Part shown: positions 27,617 through 37,028 of the stretch, piece after piece | Layout: every line of letters begins with the position of its first letter | Position numbering within the stretch: the stretch's first letter is position 1 | NCBI GenBank assembly: GCA_903895255.1 | Contig: CAITTG010000009.1 | Coordinates: forward strand, 33,092-97,091 | Direction of reading: 5' to 3' | Origin: an uncultured Verrucomicrobia subdivision 3 bacterium | Lineage (GTDB): Bacteria; Verrucomicrobiota; Verrucomicrobiia; Limisphaerales; UBA11358 | DNA: 64,000 nt | Program-made: the position numbers and the translations under genes | The notes under the pieces: model-generated | What the model saw: the letters and a program-made list of their open reading frames with translations, nothing else | What the model was told of the DNA's origin: nothing | The model's database searches: none

Positions 27617-28600
27617 TCAAGGCACCAGCACTGCCGCGCCCTCAAACCGACCAGCCCGCAGGTCGGCGAGCGCCTGATTCGCCTGGGCGAGCGGATAAAG
27701 CGTGGTTTTGGTGACAATACCCATCGTCGAAGCCACGCGCAAAAAATCCAGCCCGTCTTGCCGCGTGAGATTCGCCACCGACACCAGTTGGCGCTCCTCC
27801 CAGAGCAGCTGATACGGAAAACTGGGAATGTCACTCATGTGGATGCCCGCGCACACGACGCGGCCACCTTTGCGCACCGCCTTTAACGCCTGCGGCACGA
27901 GACCGCCCACCGTGGCAAATATGATCGCCGCGTCCAGCGGCTCCGGGGGCGTTTCCTCGGACCCGCCCGCCCACACCGCGCCCAATTCCCGCGCAAACGA
28001 CTGGGTGGCCGCATCCCCCGGTCGCGTGAAGGCAAAGACGGATCGTCCCTGCCCTTTGGCCACCTGCGCCAGAATATGAGCGGCCGCGCCGAAGCCATAG
28101 AGGCCGATTTTTTTACCGTCGCCCGCGATGACCAGCGAACGCCATCCGATCAAGCCCGCGCAGAGCCGTGGGGCCAGCGCCACATCCGCGCCCGCCTCGC
28201 CAAGCGGAAAGGCAAAGCGCGCGTCGGCCACCGTCGCCGTCGCAAATCCGCCATTACGGGTATACCCCGTGAACAACGGATGATCGCAAAGGTTTTCCCG
28301 GTGTGCCAAACAATACGGACAGACACCGCACGTGTGCCCCAGCCAGGGAATGCCCACGCGCTCGCCCACCTCCAGCCCCGTCACCCCGGTCCCCAGCCGG
28401 TCAATCCGTCCGACAATTTCATGGCCGGGAATGATCGGCACCACGGGGTCCGGCAATTCGCCATCCACCACATGCAGATCCGTTCGGCACACCCCGCAGG
28501 CGGACACCTTAACCCGGATTTCGCCCGGCCCCGGTTGCGGATCCGCCAGTTCCGTCCATGCCAGCGGCGTCTTAATGTTCTGTAGCACCATTGCCTGCAT
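27617..28600 (-). CDS. Zinc-dependent alcohol dehydrogenase family protein
   Basis: A 327-residue medium-chain dehydrogenase/reductase. Catalytic zinc site: Cys in ACGVCRTD and His-Glu in IPGHEIVG; structural zinc site: four Cys in the CGVCPYCLAHRENLC segment. The Rossmann region carries GLYGFGAAAH, a variant of the GxGxxG nucleotide motif. It resembles AdhA-type alcohol dehydrogenases with NAD(P) as cofactor; the substrate is unknown. It starts 8 bp after the NAD(P)HX repair gene on the same strand, at the end of the carbon-metabolism operon. Confidence 0.88.
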   Translation of the reverse strand: MQAMVLQNIKTPLAWTELADPQPGPGEIRVKVSACGVCRTDLHVVDGELPDPVVPIIPGHEIVGRIDRLGTGVTGLEVGERVGIPWLGHTCGVCPYCLAHRENLCDHPLFTGYTRNGGFATATVADARFAFPLGEAGADVALAPRLCAGLIGWRSLVIAGDGKKIGLYGFGAAAHILAQVAKGQGRSVFAFTRPGDAATQSFARELGAVWAGGSEETPPEPLDAAIIFATVGGLVPQALKAVRKGGRVVCAGIHMSDIPSFPYQLLWEERQLVSVANLTRQDGLDFLRVASTMGIVTKTTLYPLAQANQALADLRAGRFEGAAVLVP

Positions 28601-28608
28601 AAAACGCC

Positions 28609-30072
28609 TTATTTCTGACCATAAAGCCGGCGAAAAACACCCGGCAGCAAATCCGGCAAATCCTCGGCGATCAGCCCGGGGCCGAATTCGGTGGCCGCCG
28701 CGCCGTGCAGCCAGACGGCGGCAGCGGCGGCCAGGAAGGGTTCCATGCCTTGCGCCAGCAGGCCCAGCACGATGCCGCCCAGCACATCCCCCGCACCGGC
28801 TGTGGCCAGGGTGGGCGGGGCGTTGCTATTGATAATCGCCCGGCCATCCGGCGCGGTGATCACGGTGTCGCTGCCCTTGAGAATAATAATGGCTCCGCAG
28901 CGCCGGGCGGCCGCGCGTGTGCGGGTCAGCTTGTCGCCCGCGGGATTAAACAGCCGCTTGAACTCACCATCATGCGGCGTGAGCACGCAGGGACCGGTGA
29001 TCGCCTGATCGAGTGTCAGCGGGTCGTCGGCAAAGGTCGTCAGCGCGTCGGCATCCAGCACCGTCGCCCGGCCGGTCGCCAGCATCGCCAGCACCCGGGC
29101 GCGGGTTTCCTCGCCTGTGCCCGCTCCGGGACCAATGAGCAAAGCCTGGTAACGAGCATCGTCCAGCAAACAGGCGAAATCTTCCGGCAACGCCAGCGGC
29201 TGCACCATGATGCTCGTCAACGCCGCCGCATAAACCGGCAGCGCAATGGGTGAAACCGCGATGGTCGTTAGCCCGGCGCCAGCGCGGGCCGCCGCGCGGG
29301 CCGCCATCCGGGCCGCGCCAGTCATGGGGTAGCCCCCCGCGATCAGGGCGTGCCCCCGCGTATATTTGTTTCCCCCGTCCTGAGGTCGCGGCAATTCCGC
29401 CCGCCAGAGGCAAGGGTCATTCTCGAACGCGTCAGGAGAAATCGCATCCAGCACCGTCTCCGGGATGCCAATGTCGGCCACCACCACCTCGCCGCACAGC
29501 CACCGGCCCGGCATCAGTAGATGCCCCGGCTTTTTGCGAAAAAAGGTGACCGTCAGCACCGCCGGGACCGCGCCCATGATCTCGCCGGTGTCCCCCATCA
29601 AACCGCTGGGCACATCAATGGCCACCACGGGCAATCGCCGGCTGGCCGCGGCCGCCAGCGTCTCGACGGCGGCTCCCGCCAACGGCCGGCAGAGCCCGGC
29701 CCCAAAAATCGCGTCCACCACCAAATCCGCCCCGTCCAGCACCTCCGGGACCAGTTGCTGGACCTCGCCCGGCCATAATTCCGCATGATACCGCGCCGCG
29801 CCGGTCAATTGGTCACGCGGTTCCAGCAGGGCGACCCGCACCGACCAGCCCGACCGGAGCAAACGCCGGGCCACCACCAAACCATCCCCGCCATTGTTGC
29901 CGGGCCCGCACAGCACCACGACAGACCGCGTGGTCCAGCGCTCCGTGATCTCCAGCGCGACCGCTTTGCCCGCATTCTCCATCAGTTCAATGACCGTCGT
30001 GCCGGCGGCCACCGTCAGCCGGTCAGCCTCCGCCATGCGGTGGACATCCAGTAATGCTGTTTGCCAGTTCAT
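28609..30072 (-). CDS. nnrDE: Bifunctional NAD(P)H-hydrate epimerase / dehydratase
   Basis: A 487-residue enzyme that repairs hydrated NADH and NADPH. The N-terminal part (about 1-210, YjeF_N) is the epimerase with the phosphate loop GPGNNGGDGLVVAR and a catalytic Asp in VVDAIFGAGL. The C-terminal part (about 225-487, carbohydrate kinase-like) is the ADP- or ATP-dependent dehydratase, with LTPHDGEFKRLF and the ATAGAGDVLGG active-site loop. The fusion is the usual bacterial layout. It lies among NAD(P)-dependent dehydrogenase genes (gnd, zwf, two alcohol dehydrogenases, an aldehyde dehydrogenase), which produce much NAD(P)H, so co-expression makes sense. Confidence 0.93.
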   Translation of the reverse strand: MNWQTALLDVHRMAEADRLTVAAGTTVIELMENAGKAVALEITERWTTRSVVVLCGPGNNGGDGLVVARRLLRSGWSVRVALLEPRDQLTGAARYHAELWPGEVQQLVPEVLDGADLVVDAIFGAGLCRPLAGAAVETLAAAASRRLPVVAIDVPSGLMGDTGEIMGAVPAVLTVTFFRKKPGHLLMPGRWLCGEVVVADIGIPETVLDAISPDAFENDPCLWRAELPRPQDGGNKYTRGHALIAGGYPMTGAARMAARAAARAGAGLTTIAVSPIALPVYAAALTSIMVQPLALPEDFACLLDDARYQALLIGPGAGTGEETRARVLAMLATGRATVLDADALTTFADDPLTLDQAITGPCVLTPHDGEFKRLFNPAGDKLTRTRAAARRCGAIIILKGSDTVITAPDGRAIINSNAPPTLATAGAGDVLGGIVLGLLAQGMEPFLAAAAAVWLHGAAATEFGPGLIAEDLPDLLPGVFRRLYGQK

Positions 30073-30134
30073 TTTGTTTTAAGAAAATCAGCGCCCCGCC
30101 TGAAGGCAAGGCCGAAAGCCGCCGCGCGCTTTAT

Positions 30135-30374
30135 TTAATGACCCCCTCCGTCCGGTGGCCACCCGTGATTCGCGGCGGAGATTGCATAAAACAGCACGCT
30201 GCTAATAACTTCAATGGGCACCGGCGCCTCCAGCAGATAGGTGGTGCCGCCCGGATGTTCCACGCGGTCATTCGCCTGCGCGAATTGTTGATGCAATTGT
30301 TCCGCAAGCCGGCCGGCCAGGGCCAGCCCGGCGGACGCGTCCGGGGTGATGAGGGAAGGCAGTTCAGTTTTCAT
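30135..30374 (-). CDS. Small protein coupled to zwf, function unknown
   Basis: A 79-residue protein from ATG 30374 ([14 protein letters not shown]). It is not recognised. It has an amphipathic helix-like middle ([19 protein letters not shown]) and a hydrophobic segment ([18 protein letters not shown]) and no Cys. Its start overlaps the zwf stop by 4 bp (ATGA), and it shares codon use with the neighbours, so it is likely made together with glucose-6-phosphate dehydrogenase. Its place after zwf suggests an accessory role there, as known for OpcA in cyanobacteria, but there is no sequence similarity I can claim. Confidence 0.6.
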   Translation of the reverse strand: MKTELPSLITPDASAGLALAGRLAEQLHQQFAQANDRVEHPGGTTYLLEAPVPIEVISSVLFYAISAANHGWPPDGGGH

Positions 30375-31903
30375 AGTTGCTTGTCCGGCTCCGTCAATAC
30401 GGTGGGCAGGGGCCAGCGGTGGCCCGGCTCCAGCAACGTTTCGGCCGACGCCGGCCCCCACGTGCCCGGCGCATAGTTGGGAAAATTCTTCGGGGGAGTG
30501 GCGCCCCAGGCCTCGATCACCGGCATCAAGATCCGCCACGCCGCCTCCACCTGGTCGGTCCGCATGAAGAGGGTGACGTCGCCGTGCATGACGTCCCCCA
30601 GCAAAATCTCATAGGCGTCTGGGGAGGGCACGGGCGGGCTGCCCAGATAATTGAACCGCATTTTCACCGGCCGCAGATCCATTTTTGGCCCCGGAACTTT
30701 GGCCTGGAAACACTGCACGATGCCTTCCTCCGGCTGAATGCAAAGCACCAGCCGCGAAGCCTGCCAGTCCTGTCGCGACTCCGGCGGGAAGGCCTCATGC
30801 GGCACCGCGCGGAATTGAATGGACACTTCCGACACCTGCTGCGGCAGATATTTGCCGGTGCGCAGATAAAAGGGCACCCCCTGCCAGCGCCAGTTGTCCA
30901 CGAATAACTTCATGGCCGCGAAGGTCTCCGTTTTCGAACCGGTGGCCACCTCATCCTCGCTTTGGTAACCCCGGACATTTTTGCCCTGCACCCGGCCTTT
31001 GCCATACTGCCCCCGCACCGCATACCGGCGGACCTCGCGGGGTTTGATTGGTCGCAGAGCGTGCAGCACGTCCACCTTCTTGTTGCGGATTTCATCGGGG
31101 TCGAAGGACACCATCGGTTCCATCGCCACCAGGCAGAGCAATTGCATGAGGTGATTCTGCATCATGTCGCGCAACGCGCCCGACTGGTCATAATAACCGC
31201 CGCGATGTCCCACGCCCTCCGCCTCGGCCACCGTGATGGTCACATAGTCCACATACCGCCGGTTCCAGATCGGCTCAAACAGGGGGTTGGCGAAGCGAAA
31301 GGCCAGAATGTTGCGCACCGGCTCCTTGCCCAGATAATGATCAATGCGAAAAATTTGCGACTCGTGAAAATTCTCCGCCAGCGTGGCGTTCAACTTTTTG
31401 GCCGAGGCCAGATCATGGCCGATGGGCTTTTCCACCACAATCCGCGCCCGCGGCCGGTCCTGATTCAGCCCCGCGCCGGCCAGCATGACCGGAATGATGC
31501 CAAACAGCTCCGGCGGCGTGGCCAGATGAAAAATCCGGATGGCCTTTTCCCGCCAGTCCCGGTCCAGCCGGTCGCACGCCTCGCCTAGGCGCGTGTAGGT
31601 GGCCGGATCCTGGTAATCCCCTTGATGATAGCTGATGTGGCGTCGAAACTGGTTCCAGTCGCTGCTTTTCGCCTTCCCTTTGGGGGAGAAACGGTTGATC
31701 CCGTCCAAAAAACGCGCCCGCAATGTCGCGTCGGAAGTGGCGGAGCGCCCCACCGCGATAATCGCAAAATGCTTCGGCATCCGCCCGTCCCGGTAGAGGT
31801 CAAACCCCGCCGGCACCAGCTTCCGCCAGGTCAAATCCCCCGATCCGCCAAAAATCACAAACACCATCGCAGCCAGCGTTTCCTTGGTTTTCTTTTGGTT
31901 CAC
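30371..31903 (-). CDS. zwf: Glucose-6-phosphate 1-dehydrogenase
   Basis: A 510-residue enzyme that oxidises glucose-6-phosphate to 6-phosphogluconolactone with NADP, opening the oxidative pentose phosphate pathway. The coenzyme fold motif [11 protein letters not shown] and the active-site signature RIDHYLGKE are present, followed by the [11 protein letters not shown] and the C-terminal substrate domain segments. Start choice: GTG 31903 overlaps the gnd stop (GTGA), the same 4-bp coupling seen at other junctions here; a TTG at 31915 is possible but less likely. Neighbours gnd (upstream) and the NAD(P)HX repair gene fit the pathway. No 6-phosphogluconolactonase gene is visible in the operon. 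Confidence 0.96.
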   Translation of the reverse strand: MNQKKTKETLAAMVFVIFGGSGDLTWRKLVPAGFDLYRDGRMPKHFAIIAVGRSATSDATLRARFLDGINRFSPKGKAKSSDWNQFRRHISYHQGDYQDPATYTRLGEACDRLDRDWREKAIRIFHLATPPELFGIIPVMLAGAGLNQDRPRARIVVEKPIGHDLASAKKLNATLAENFHESQIFRIDHYLGKEPVRNILAFRFANPLFEPIWNRRYVDYVTITVAEAEGVGHRGGYYDQSGALRDMMQNHLMQLLCLVAMEPMVSFDPDEIRNKKVDVLHALRPIKPREVRRYAVRGQYGKGRVQGKNVRGYQSEDEVATGSKTETFAAMKLFVDNWRWQGVPFYLRTGKYLPQQVSEVSIQFRAVPHEAFPPESRQDWQASRLVLCIQPEEGIVQCFQAKVPGPKMDLRPVKMRFNYLGSPPVPSPDAYEILLGDVMHGDVTLFMRTDQVEAAWRILMPVIEAWGATPPKNFPNYAPGTWGPASAETLLEPGHRWPLPTVLTEPDKQL

Positions 31904-33321
31904 GGCTTTTCCCAATCGGTGTGAAACGTCCCCGGGGCGTCAATGCGTGCATAGGTATGGGCGCCAAAATAGTCGCGCTGGGCCTGAATAAGATTGGCCG
32001 GCTGCCAGGGGCTGCGCAACGCATCCAGATACCCCAGCGATACCATCAGCCCCGGGATGGGCACGCCGGCATTGACCGCCTGGCACACGCTGGCCCGCAA
32101 ATCCTCCTGCTGTTCCTGCACCGTGCGGGCCAGCTTTGGATCCAGCAGCAAATCTGGCAATTGCGGTCGCGCCTGATACGCCGCATTAATATTTTCGAGC
32201 ACGCCGGCACGGATGATGCAGCCGCCCCGCCAGAGGCGTGCCACGGCCGCCAGATCCAGTCCGTAACCGTATTTGACGGATGCGGCACCCAACAACGCGA
32301 GGCCTTGCGCATAGATCGTGATGATGGCAGTGAATAATGCGCGTCCCCATCGGATGAGCAAAACCTCGCAATTTCCCGCGACGGGCCGGATGGGTCGCCG
32401 ATACACCGCTCCGGCCTGCTCCCGGTCCTTCGTGAAATCGGACATGTCCCGCATCGCCACCGCGAGGTCAATCGTGGGGACCGGGACCTGCAATTCCATG
32501 GCGCTTTGCGAGGTCCACCTGCCGGTGCCCGTTTGGCGGGCGACATCAAGGATTTCGTCGATCAACCGGCGGCCCGTTTTGGCATCCGCCTTGGCAAAGA
32601 TCACACTGGTGATTTCCACCAGATAACCATTTAGTTCGCCCTGATTCCAGTGCGCAAAGGCCGCGCTCAATTCGTCGTCGTTCAAGCCCAGGCCGCGTTT
32701 CAGGAAGTCGTAAGTCTCGGCCAAAAGTTGCATGATCCCGTATTCAATGCCGTTGTGGACCATTTTCACGTAGTGCCCCGCGGACCCTGGCCCCAGCCAG
32801 ACCACGCAGGGTTCGCCCTTTACCTGGGCTGCCACCGCTTCGAACACCGGCCGGACCTGCTCATAGGCCTCCCGGGGGCCGCCCGGCATGATGCTCGGGC
32901 CATGGCGCGCGCCCGACTCCCCGCCCGAGACGCCCACGCCCAGAAATTGTATGCCTTTGGCTTTCAGTTTTGGCGCGCGCGCATCGGTGTCTTTGAAATG
33001 CGAATTGCCCGCGTCAATAATCAGGTCCCCGTTTTCCATATGCGGCACCAATTCTTCAATGACCGCATCCACCGGCGCACCCGCCGGCACCAGCAGCATG
33101 ACGGCACGTGGACGGCGCAACAAGGCGATGAACTCCGCCAGGTCTGCCGTGCCCTGGACCTTCGGCGACCCCGCCGTCTGGCTCAGGGCCGCGGCTTTGG
33201 CGGGATCCCGATCATAACCCGCCACGGTAAAACCGTGGTCGGCCATGTTCAGCACCAGATTACTGCCCATCACTCCCAGCCCGATCATGCCGATTTGTGC
33301 TTCCGCGTTTTTCATGATCAT
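31900..33321 (-). CDS. gnd: 6-phosphogluconate dehydrogenase, decarboxylating
   Basis: A 473-residue enzyme that converts 6-phosphogluconate to ribulose-5-phosphate and CO2 with NADP. The N-terminal GLGVMGSNL (GxGxxG), the [21 protein letters not shown] region with the substrate loop, and catalytic Lys and Glu in [14 protein letters not shown] are all present, as is the C-terminal [14 protein letters not shown]. Length is typical of the long form. It overlaps adhP upstream and zwf downstream by 4 bp each, so the cluster adhP-gnd-zwf is translationally coupled. ATG 33315 is an alternative start. Confidence 0.96.
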   Translation of the reverse strand: MIMKNAEAQIGMIGLGVMGSNLVLNMADHGFTVAGYDRDPAKAAALSQTAGSPKVQGTADLAEFIALLRRPRAVMLLVPAGAPVDAVIEELVPHMENGDLIIDAGNSHFKDTDARAPKLKAKGIQFLGVGVSGGESGARHGPSIMPGGPREAYEQVRPVFEAVAAQVKGEPCVVWLGPGSAGHYVKMVHNGIEYGIMQLLAETYDFLKRGLGLNDDELSAAFAHWNQGELNGYLVEITSVIFAKADAKTGRRLIDEILDVARQTGTGRWTSQSAMELQVPVPTIDLAVAMRDMSDFTKDREQAGAVYRRPIRPVAGNCEVLLIRWGRALFTAIITIYAQGLALLGAASVKYGYGLDLAAVARLWRGGCIIRAGVLENINAAYQARPQLPDLLLDPKLARTVQEQQEDLRASVCQAVNAGVPIPGLMVSLGYLDALRSPWQPANLIQAQRDYFGAHTYARIDAPGTFHTDWEKP

Positions 33322-34349
33322 TGTGCAAAATCAATCACCACCCGGGAGGCCACGTCCCCCTTCTCCAAACGTTGCATCACCTGGTTGATCGCGGAGAGCG
33401 GCTGGAGTTCAATATCCGCCTTCACCTGCCCCTGGGCGGCAAAAGCGAGGGCTTCCGCCATGTCCTGCCGGTTGCCCACAAACGAGCCCCGGATGGTGAT
33501 GCAATTCGCCACCACGTCGAACAGTGGGGTGGGAAATTCGCCCGGGGGCAAGCCCACCAGCACGCACGTTCCCAGTTTGCGGGTGAGTCCCACGCCCTGC
33601 TTGAAGGCTCCGAGCGACGGCGCGGTGATCAGCACTCCGTGTGCCCCGCCGCCCGTCGCCGCCCGCACCGTGGCCACCGCTTCCGCCACGCGGGCGTTCA
33701 CGACCAAATCCGCGCCCAGCTTTTTCGCATGGGCAAGTTTACCCTCATCAATATCCATCGCGCACACCCGCAAACCCATGGCCTTGGCATATTGCACCCC
33801 CAGATGCCCCAGCCCGCCAATCCCGGAAATGGCAATCCACTGGCCCGGCCGGGCCTCGGTTTCCTTGATGCCTTTATAAGTGGTGATCCCCGCGCAAATC
33901 AGCGGTGCCGCCTCCGTGGGCGTCAGTCCCGCCGGGATGTGCGCCACATAATTCGGATCCGCCAGCAGATATTCGGCAAAGCCCCCGTTCTGGGTATAGC
34001 CCCCAAATTGAGCCTCGGCACACACCGTCTCCCAGGCCTGCAAGCAAAATTCACAATGCCCGCACGCCGCGTACAACCAGGGCACGCCCACCCGGTCGCC
34101 CAGTTTCACGGCCGTCACGCCACCGCCCAAGGCCACCACCCGGCCAATGGCTTCATGCCCGGGAATGAACGGCGGTTTGGGCTTCACCGGCCAGTCGCCA
34201 TGCCAGGCATGCACATCCGTGTGGCAGACCCCGCACGCCTCGGTTTTCACTAAAATCTGACCCGGTCCCGGGGTGGGAATTTCCCAGTCCTGCAGCGCCA
34301 AGGGCTGGCCGAACCCTACCACTACTGCCGCCTTCATTTTTTGTGTCAT
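33318..34349 (-). CDS. adhP: NAD-dependent alcohol dehydrogenase, AdhP-like
   Basis: A 343-residue zinc alcohol dehydrogenase. Catalytic zinc ligands lie in ACGVCHTD and IPGHEAIGRV; the structural zinc has four Cys in YAACGHCEFCLQAWETVC; nucleotide-binding GIGGLGHLGVQYAKAMG is intact. The pattern follows AdhP of enteric bacteria and AdhT of Bacillus stearothermophilus. It probably interconverts primary alcohols and aldehydes and may work with the adjacent aldehyde dehydrogenase. The stop overlaps the gnd start by 4 bp. Gene 34375-35757 lies 25 bp upstream. Confidence 0.93.
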   Translation of the reverse strand: MTQKMKAAVVVGFGQPLALQDWEIPTPGPGQILVKTEACGVCHTDVHAWHGDWPVKPKPPFIPGHEAIGRVVALGGGVTAVKLGDRVGVPWLYAACGHCEFCLQAWETVCAEAQFGGYTQNGGFAEYLLADPNYVAHIPAGLTPTEAAPLICAGITTYKGIKETEARPGQWIAISGIGGLGHLGVQYAKAMGLRVCAMDIDEGKLAHAKKLGADLVVNARVAEAVATVRAATGGGAHGVLITAPSLGAFKQGVGLTRKLGTCVLVGLPPGEFPTPLFDVVANCITIRGSFVGNRQDMAEALAFAAQGQVKADIELQPLSAINQVMQRLEKGDVASRVVIDFAQ

Positions 34350-34374
34350 ATTAAATTACATTTGGTACTTGGAA

Positions 34375-35757
34375 TCAGGCCGCCGCGTCAATCGCCGCCA
34401 CGCGCACAAGTTTTTTATTCACGAATTCCTGGATGCCCAGGCTGGCGAGTTCCCGACCATAGCCTGAGTTCTTGATGCCGCCAAATGGCAACTCCGGCGA
34501 GGTCCACGTGGGATGATTCACGAACATCATGCCCGTCTCCACCCGGCTGGCCACGCGTTTACCGCGTGCCACGTCCCGCGTGAATACCGCCCCCCCCAGG
34601 CCAAATTCCGAGTCATTGGCCAGCGCCACCGCCTCCTCTTCATTCTTCACCCGGAAAAACAGCGCCACGGGTCCAAAAAATTCCTCCCGGAAAGCGGGAT
34701 TGTTCGCCGTGATATCCGTCAATATGGTCGGCTCCATGAAGGCACCCGGCCGGTCCACCCGTTTACCGCCCAGCGCCAGTTTCGCCCCCTGGGCGACCGC
34801 CCGCTTGACCTGGTCCAACAGCGTCACCAAGGCAGCCTCCGTCGAGAGCGGTCCGAGGGTTGTCGCCGGGTCCATCGGATCCCCCGCCTTCAGCCCGGAC
34901 AGCGCCGCCGTGAATTTGGCCAGAAACTGGTCCGCCAGCGCTTCCACCACGATAAACCGCTTTGCCGCCACGCAACACTGGCCCGTGTTGTTCATCTTGG
35001 CCCAGACCGCCCATTTGACGGTCGCCTCGAGATCCGCATCCTCCAGCACGATGAAGGCATCACTGCCGCCCAGTTCCATCGTGGATTTTTTAAGATTTTG
35101 TCCCGCCCGGCCAGCCACCCTTTTGCCCGCCTCCACGCTGCCGGTCAACGCCACCCCCTTGATCCGCGGATCATCAATGATCCAGTTCACCTGATCGTAG
35201 GACACCAGCAAATTCGTATAAAGCCCCGCCGGCGCGCCCGCGTCCCGCCACAGCTTCTCAAAGGCGATGGCGCATTGCGGCACACAGCCCGCATGCTTCA
35301 CCAACACCACATTGCCCGCCATCAGATTCGGCGCGGCAAACCGCGCCAGTTGATAATAGGGAAAATTCCACGGCTCCACCCCGAATAACACGCCAATCGG
35401 GCAGCTTTGGATTTCCGCCTCGCCCGATTCCGGCACGAGGGTTTGCGGGGCCAGAAAGCGCTCGGCGTTCTTCGCATAGTAGCCAATGATATCCGCGCTC
35501 AGCTTCACCTCGCCCTGGGCCTGGGCAAACAGCTTGCCCATTTCCAGCGTGACGGGTGTGGCAAATTCATCCACCCGCGCATGCATGAGTTCCGCCGCCT
35601 TGGCCATCACCACCGCCCGCTCGGCAAACGACTTCTCCCGCCAAACCGCAAACGCCGCCACCGCCGTCGCCACCGCCTTTTCCAGTTCCGGATTGGTCAG
35701 TTCTTTGAAGGTTTGGAGGAGTTGGCCGTTGTAGGGGTTAATGCTTTGGTAACTCAT
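34375..35757 (-). CDS. gabD: Aldehyde dehydrogenase (succinate-semialdehyde dehydrogenase-like)
   Basis: A 460-residue NAD(P)-dependent dehydrogenase that oxidises an aldehyde to its acid. Glu of TMELGGSDAF and Cys of NNTGQCCVAAKRF are the catalytic residues; the FEGPVA-type loop is EEFFGPVALFFR. The N-terminus MSYQSINPYNGQLLQTF and overall pattern are nearest the succinate-semialdehyde dehydrogenases, so that name is suggested, but the true substrate could differ; the shared operon with an alcohol dehydrogenase would also suit alcohol oxidation. ATG 35757 is preferred; an in-frame ATG at 35820 would add 21 residues with no family match. Confidence 0.88.
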   Translation of the reverse strand: MSYQSINPYNGQLLQTFKELTNPELEKAVATAVAAFAVWREKSFAERAVVMAKAAELMHARVDEFATPVTLEMGKLFAQAQGEVKLSADIIGYYAKNAERFLAPQTLVPESGEAEIQSCPIGVLFGVEPWNFPYYQLARFAAPNLMAGNVVLVKHAGCVPQCAIAFEKLWRDAGAPAGLYTNLLVSYDQVNWIIDDPRIKGVALTGSVEAGKRVAGRAGQNLKKSTMELGGSDAFIVLEDADLEATVKWAVWAKMNNTGQCCVAAKRFIVVEALADQFLAKFTAALSGLKAGDPMDPATTLGPLSTEAALVTLLDQVKRAVAQGAKLALGGKRVDRPGAFMEPTILTDITANNPAFREEFFGPVALFFRVKNEEEAVALANDSEFGLGGAVFTRDVARGKRVASRVETGMMFVNHPTWTSPELPFGGIKNSGYGRELASLGIQEFVNKKLVRVAAIDAAA

Positions 35758-35823
35758 GGCCCCACGATAGCCGCCCGTCCCGGCCACGAAATGGGGTCTT
35801 ACCCGCATGGCCTCAAGCAACCC

Positions 35824-36561
35824 TCAATCCCCACTCCATTGATAATCATATCCCGCAGGCGGATTGTAATACATCGCCAGTGAGCCCGCCTGGCCATTCC
35901 AATATATTTTGCTGAAACTCACGTGGCCATCCACGAAGCTGACCATGATCCTGGCGTTGTTAAAAAAGCAATTATTGGGATTGGCCACCGGTTGTTTGGG
36001 TTCATGCCATGAATACGGAAAAAAGGCGGGCTTTTCGATGACCAGCACCGTCCGGACCGGGTGCCTGATGGAACTTAATTTCTGCCCGGCAATGCCCAGC
36101 ATCGCGCCGCCCGCACTGGCATTCGTCAAATCTTTGTTGATCCCATTGAACGCATAACTGGAATAATTCGCGTGAGCTGACTCGTGCCGGCCGGTGGGCG
36201 AAAACATCACGCCCTTGGCCGAAGTCCAGTAACGGAAGGTATCCGCCGGACAGGCAAAGAGCTTGTCCTGCGGCGATGGCGGTCCCGCCAAACCAACGTA
36301 ACTCTGAACCAGGGTTTTGTAATAATTAACAATCCGATTGGTGGTCTGGGTGGCCGGCGACTGGTCATTGGCATCGTCGGCATACAGGCGCACGCCCAGG
36401 TTGATTTGCCGCAGATTGCTCAGGCAGGCCGTCCGCCCGGCCTTGTTTTTGGCCGCGCTGAGCGCCGGCCATAACCACGCCGCAAGCATTGTGATGATGG
36501 CCATGACCACCAGCAATTCCATCAAGGTAAATCCCTTTGCGGTCCTGATACTATTATTCAT
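35824..36561 (-). CDS. Prepilin-like exported protein with N-methylation motif
   Basis: A 245-residue type II pseudopilin-like protein. The prepilin leader and hydrophobic helix are evident ([26 protein letters not shown]), with cleavage by prepilin peptidase expected before Phe. Next come [28 protein letters not shown], a sequence pattern very common in planctomycetes and verrucomicrobia, and an [10 protein letters not shown] stretch near the C-terminus, the H-x9-DG-type signature of this family (role unknown). The start ATG 36561 fits; a longer in-frame reading would come from inside the 167-bp repeat at 36581 and is not real. It is 66 bp from the dehydrogenase gene that follows. Confidence 0.88.
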   Translation of the reverse strand: MNNSIRTAKGFTLMELLVVMAIITMLAAWLWPALSAAKNKAGRTACLSNLRQINLGVRLYADDANDQSPATQTTNRIVNYYKTLVQSYVGLAGPPSPQDKLFACPADTFRYWTSAKGVMFSPTGRHESAHANYSSYAFNGINKDLTNASAGGAMLGIAGQKLSSIRHPVRTVLVIEKPAFFPYSWHEPKQPVANPNNCFFNNARIMVSFVDGHVSFSKIYWNGQAGSLAMYYNPPAGYDYQWSGD

Positions 36562-36580
36562 GCCAGTTTGTCTAAAGCTG

Positions 36581-36747
36581 AGCCGGATCCATGCAATCGA
36601 AATGCCAGTGGTTGCGCAACGGATTTTTGCGCAAGGCAAGGAGTGAGGCGCGTAGCCTATCCTTTATGGATCTGGAAGCGCCTCACGACGCAGTCCTTAC
36701 GCAAAAAGACCAAGCAAACACTGCGTTGCTATTGCATGGTTCCGGCT
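36581..36747. repeat. Palindromic 167-bp element, copy 1
   Basis: Bounded by AGCCGGATCCATGCAAT (36581-36597) and ATTGCATGGTTCCGGCT (36731-36747), inverted repeats with one mismatch. The interior is also near-palindromic: TTTTTGCG..AAGG and TGAGGCGC on the left pair with GCGCCTCA and CCTTACGCAAAAA on the right, so single-stranded DNA or RNA would fold into a long hairpin. An equal-length copy lies at 39229-39395 in the same orientation with about 10 differences. It has no coding capacity and fits a MITE or REP-like element. The 281 bp between it and the helicase stop hold only low-complexity sequence and one GCGCCCGTCC (36893-36902) shared with 63726-63856. Confidence 0.85.
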
Positions 36748-37028
36748 GAGAGCTGTTCGTCCCGTCGCCCCGCTTTTCCCCTTTCAGCCTTCAGCCTTTA
36801 TACTTTAGCCTTTACCCCCTCACCCTGCAATCGCCCGGCGGCCCGGCGCGCTTCGCGGCAACGCATTCGTCCGCGCACAAGCGGCCTGGAGTGCGCCCGT
36901 CCTCTGGGGCTTTTGCTGACCGCCTCACCTTTCCCGGTTTGCGCCGGCGAAACCCATCACCGGCAAATCCTCTCCCCACTTCGCGCCTCTGCGTCTTTGC
37001 GCCTTTGCGTTAAAATGCCTTTGCCCCC

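Noticed and set aside
36748..37028. Possible gene between copy 1 of the palindrome and the helicase
   Set aside because: No frame without low-complexity Pro/Ser/Arg composition; only the GCGCCCGTCC motif was notable.
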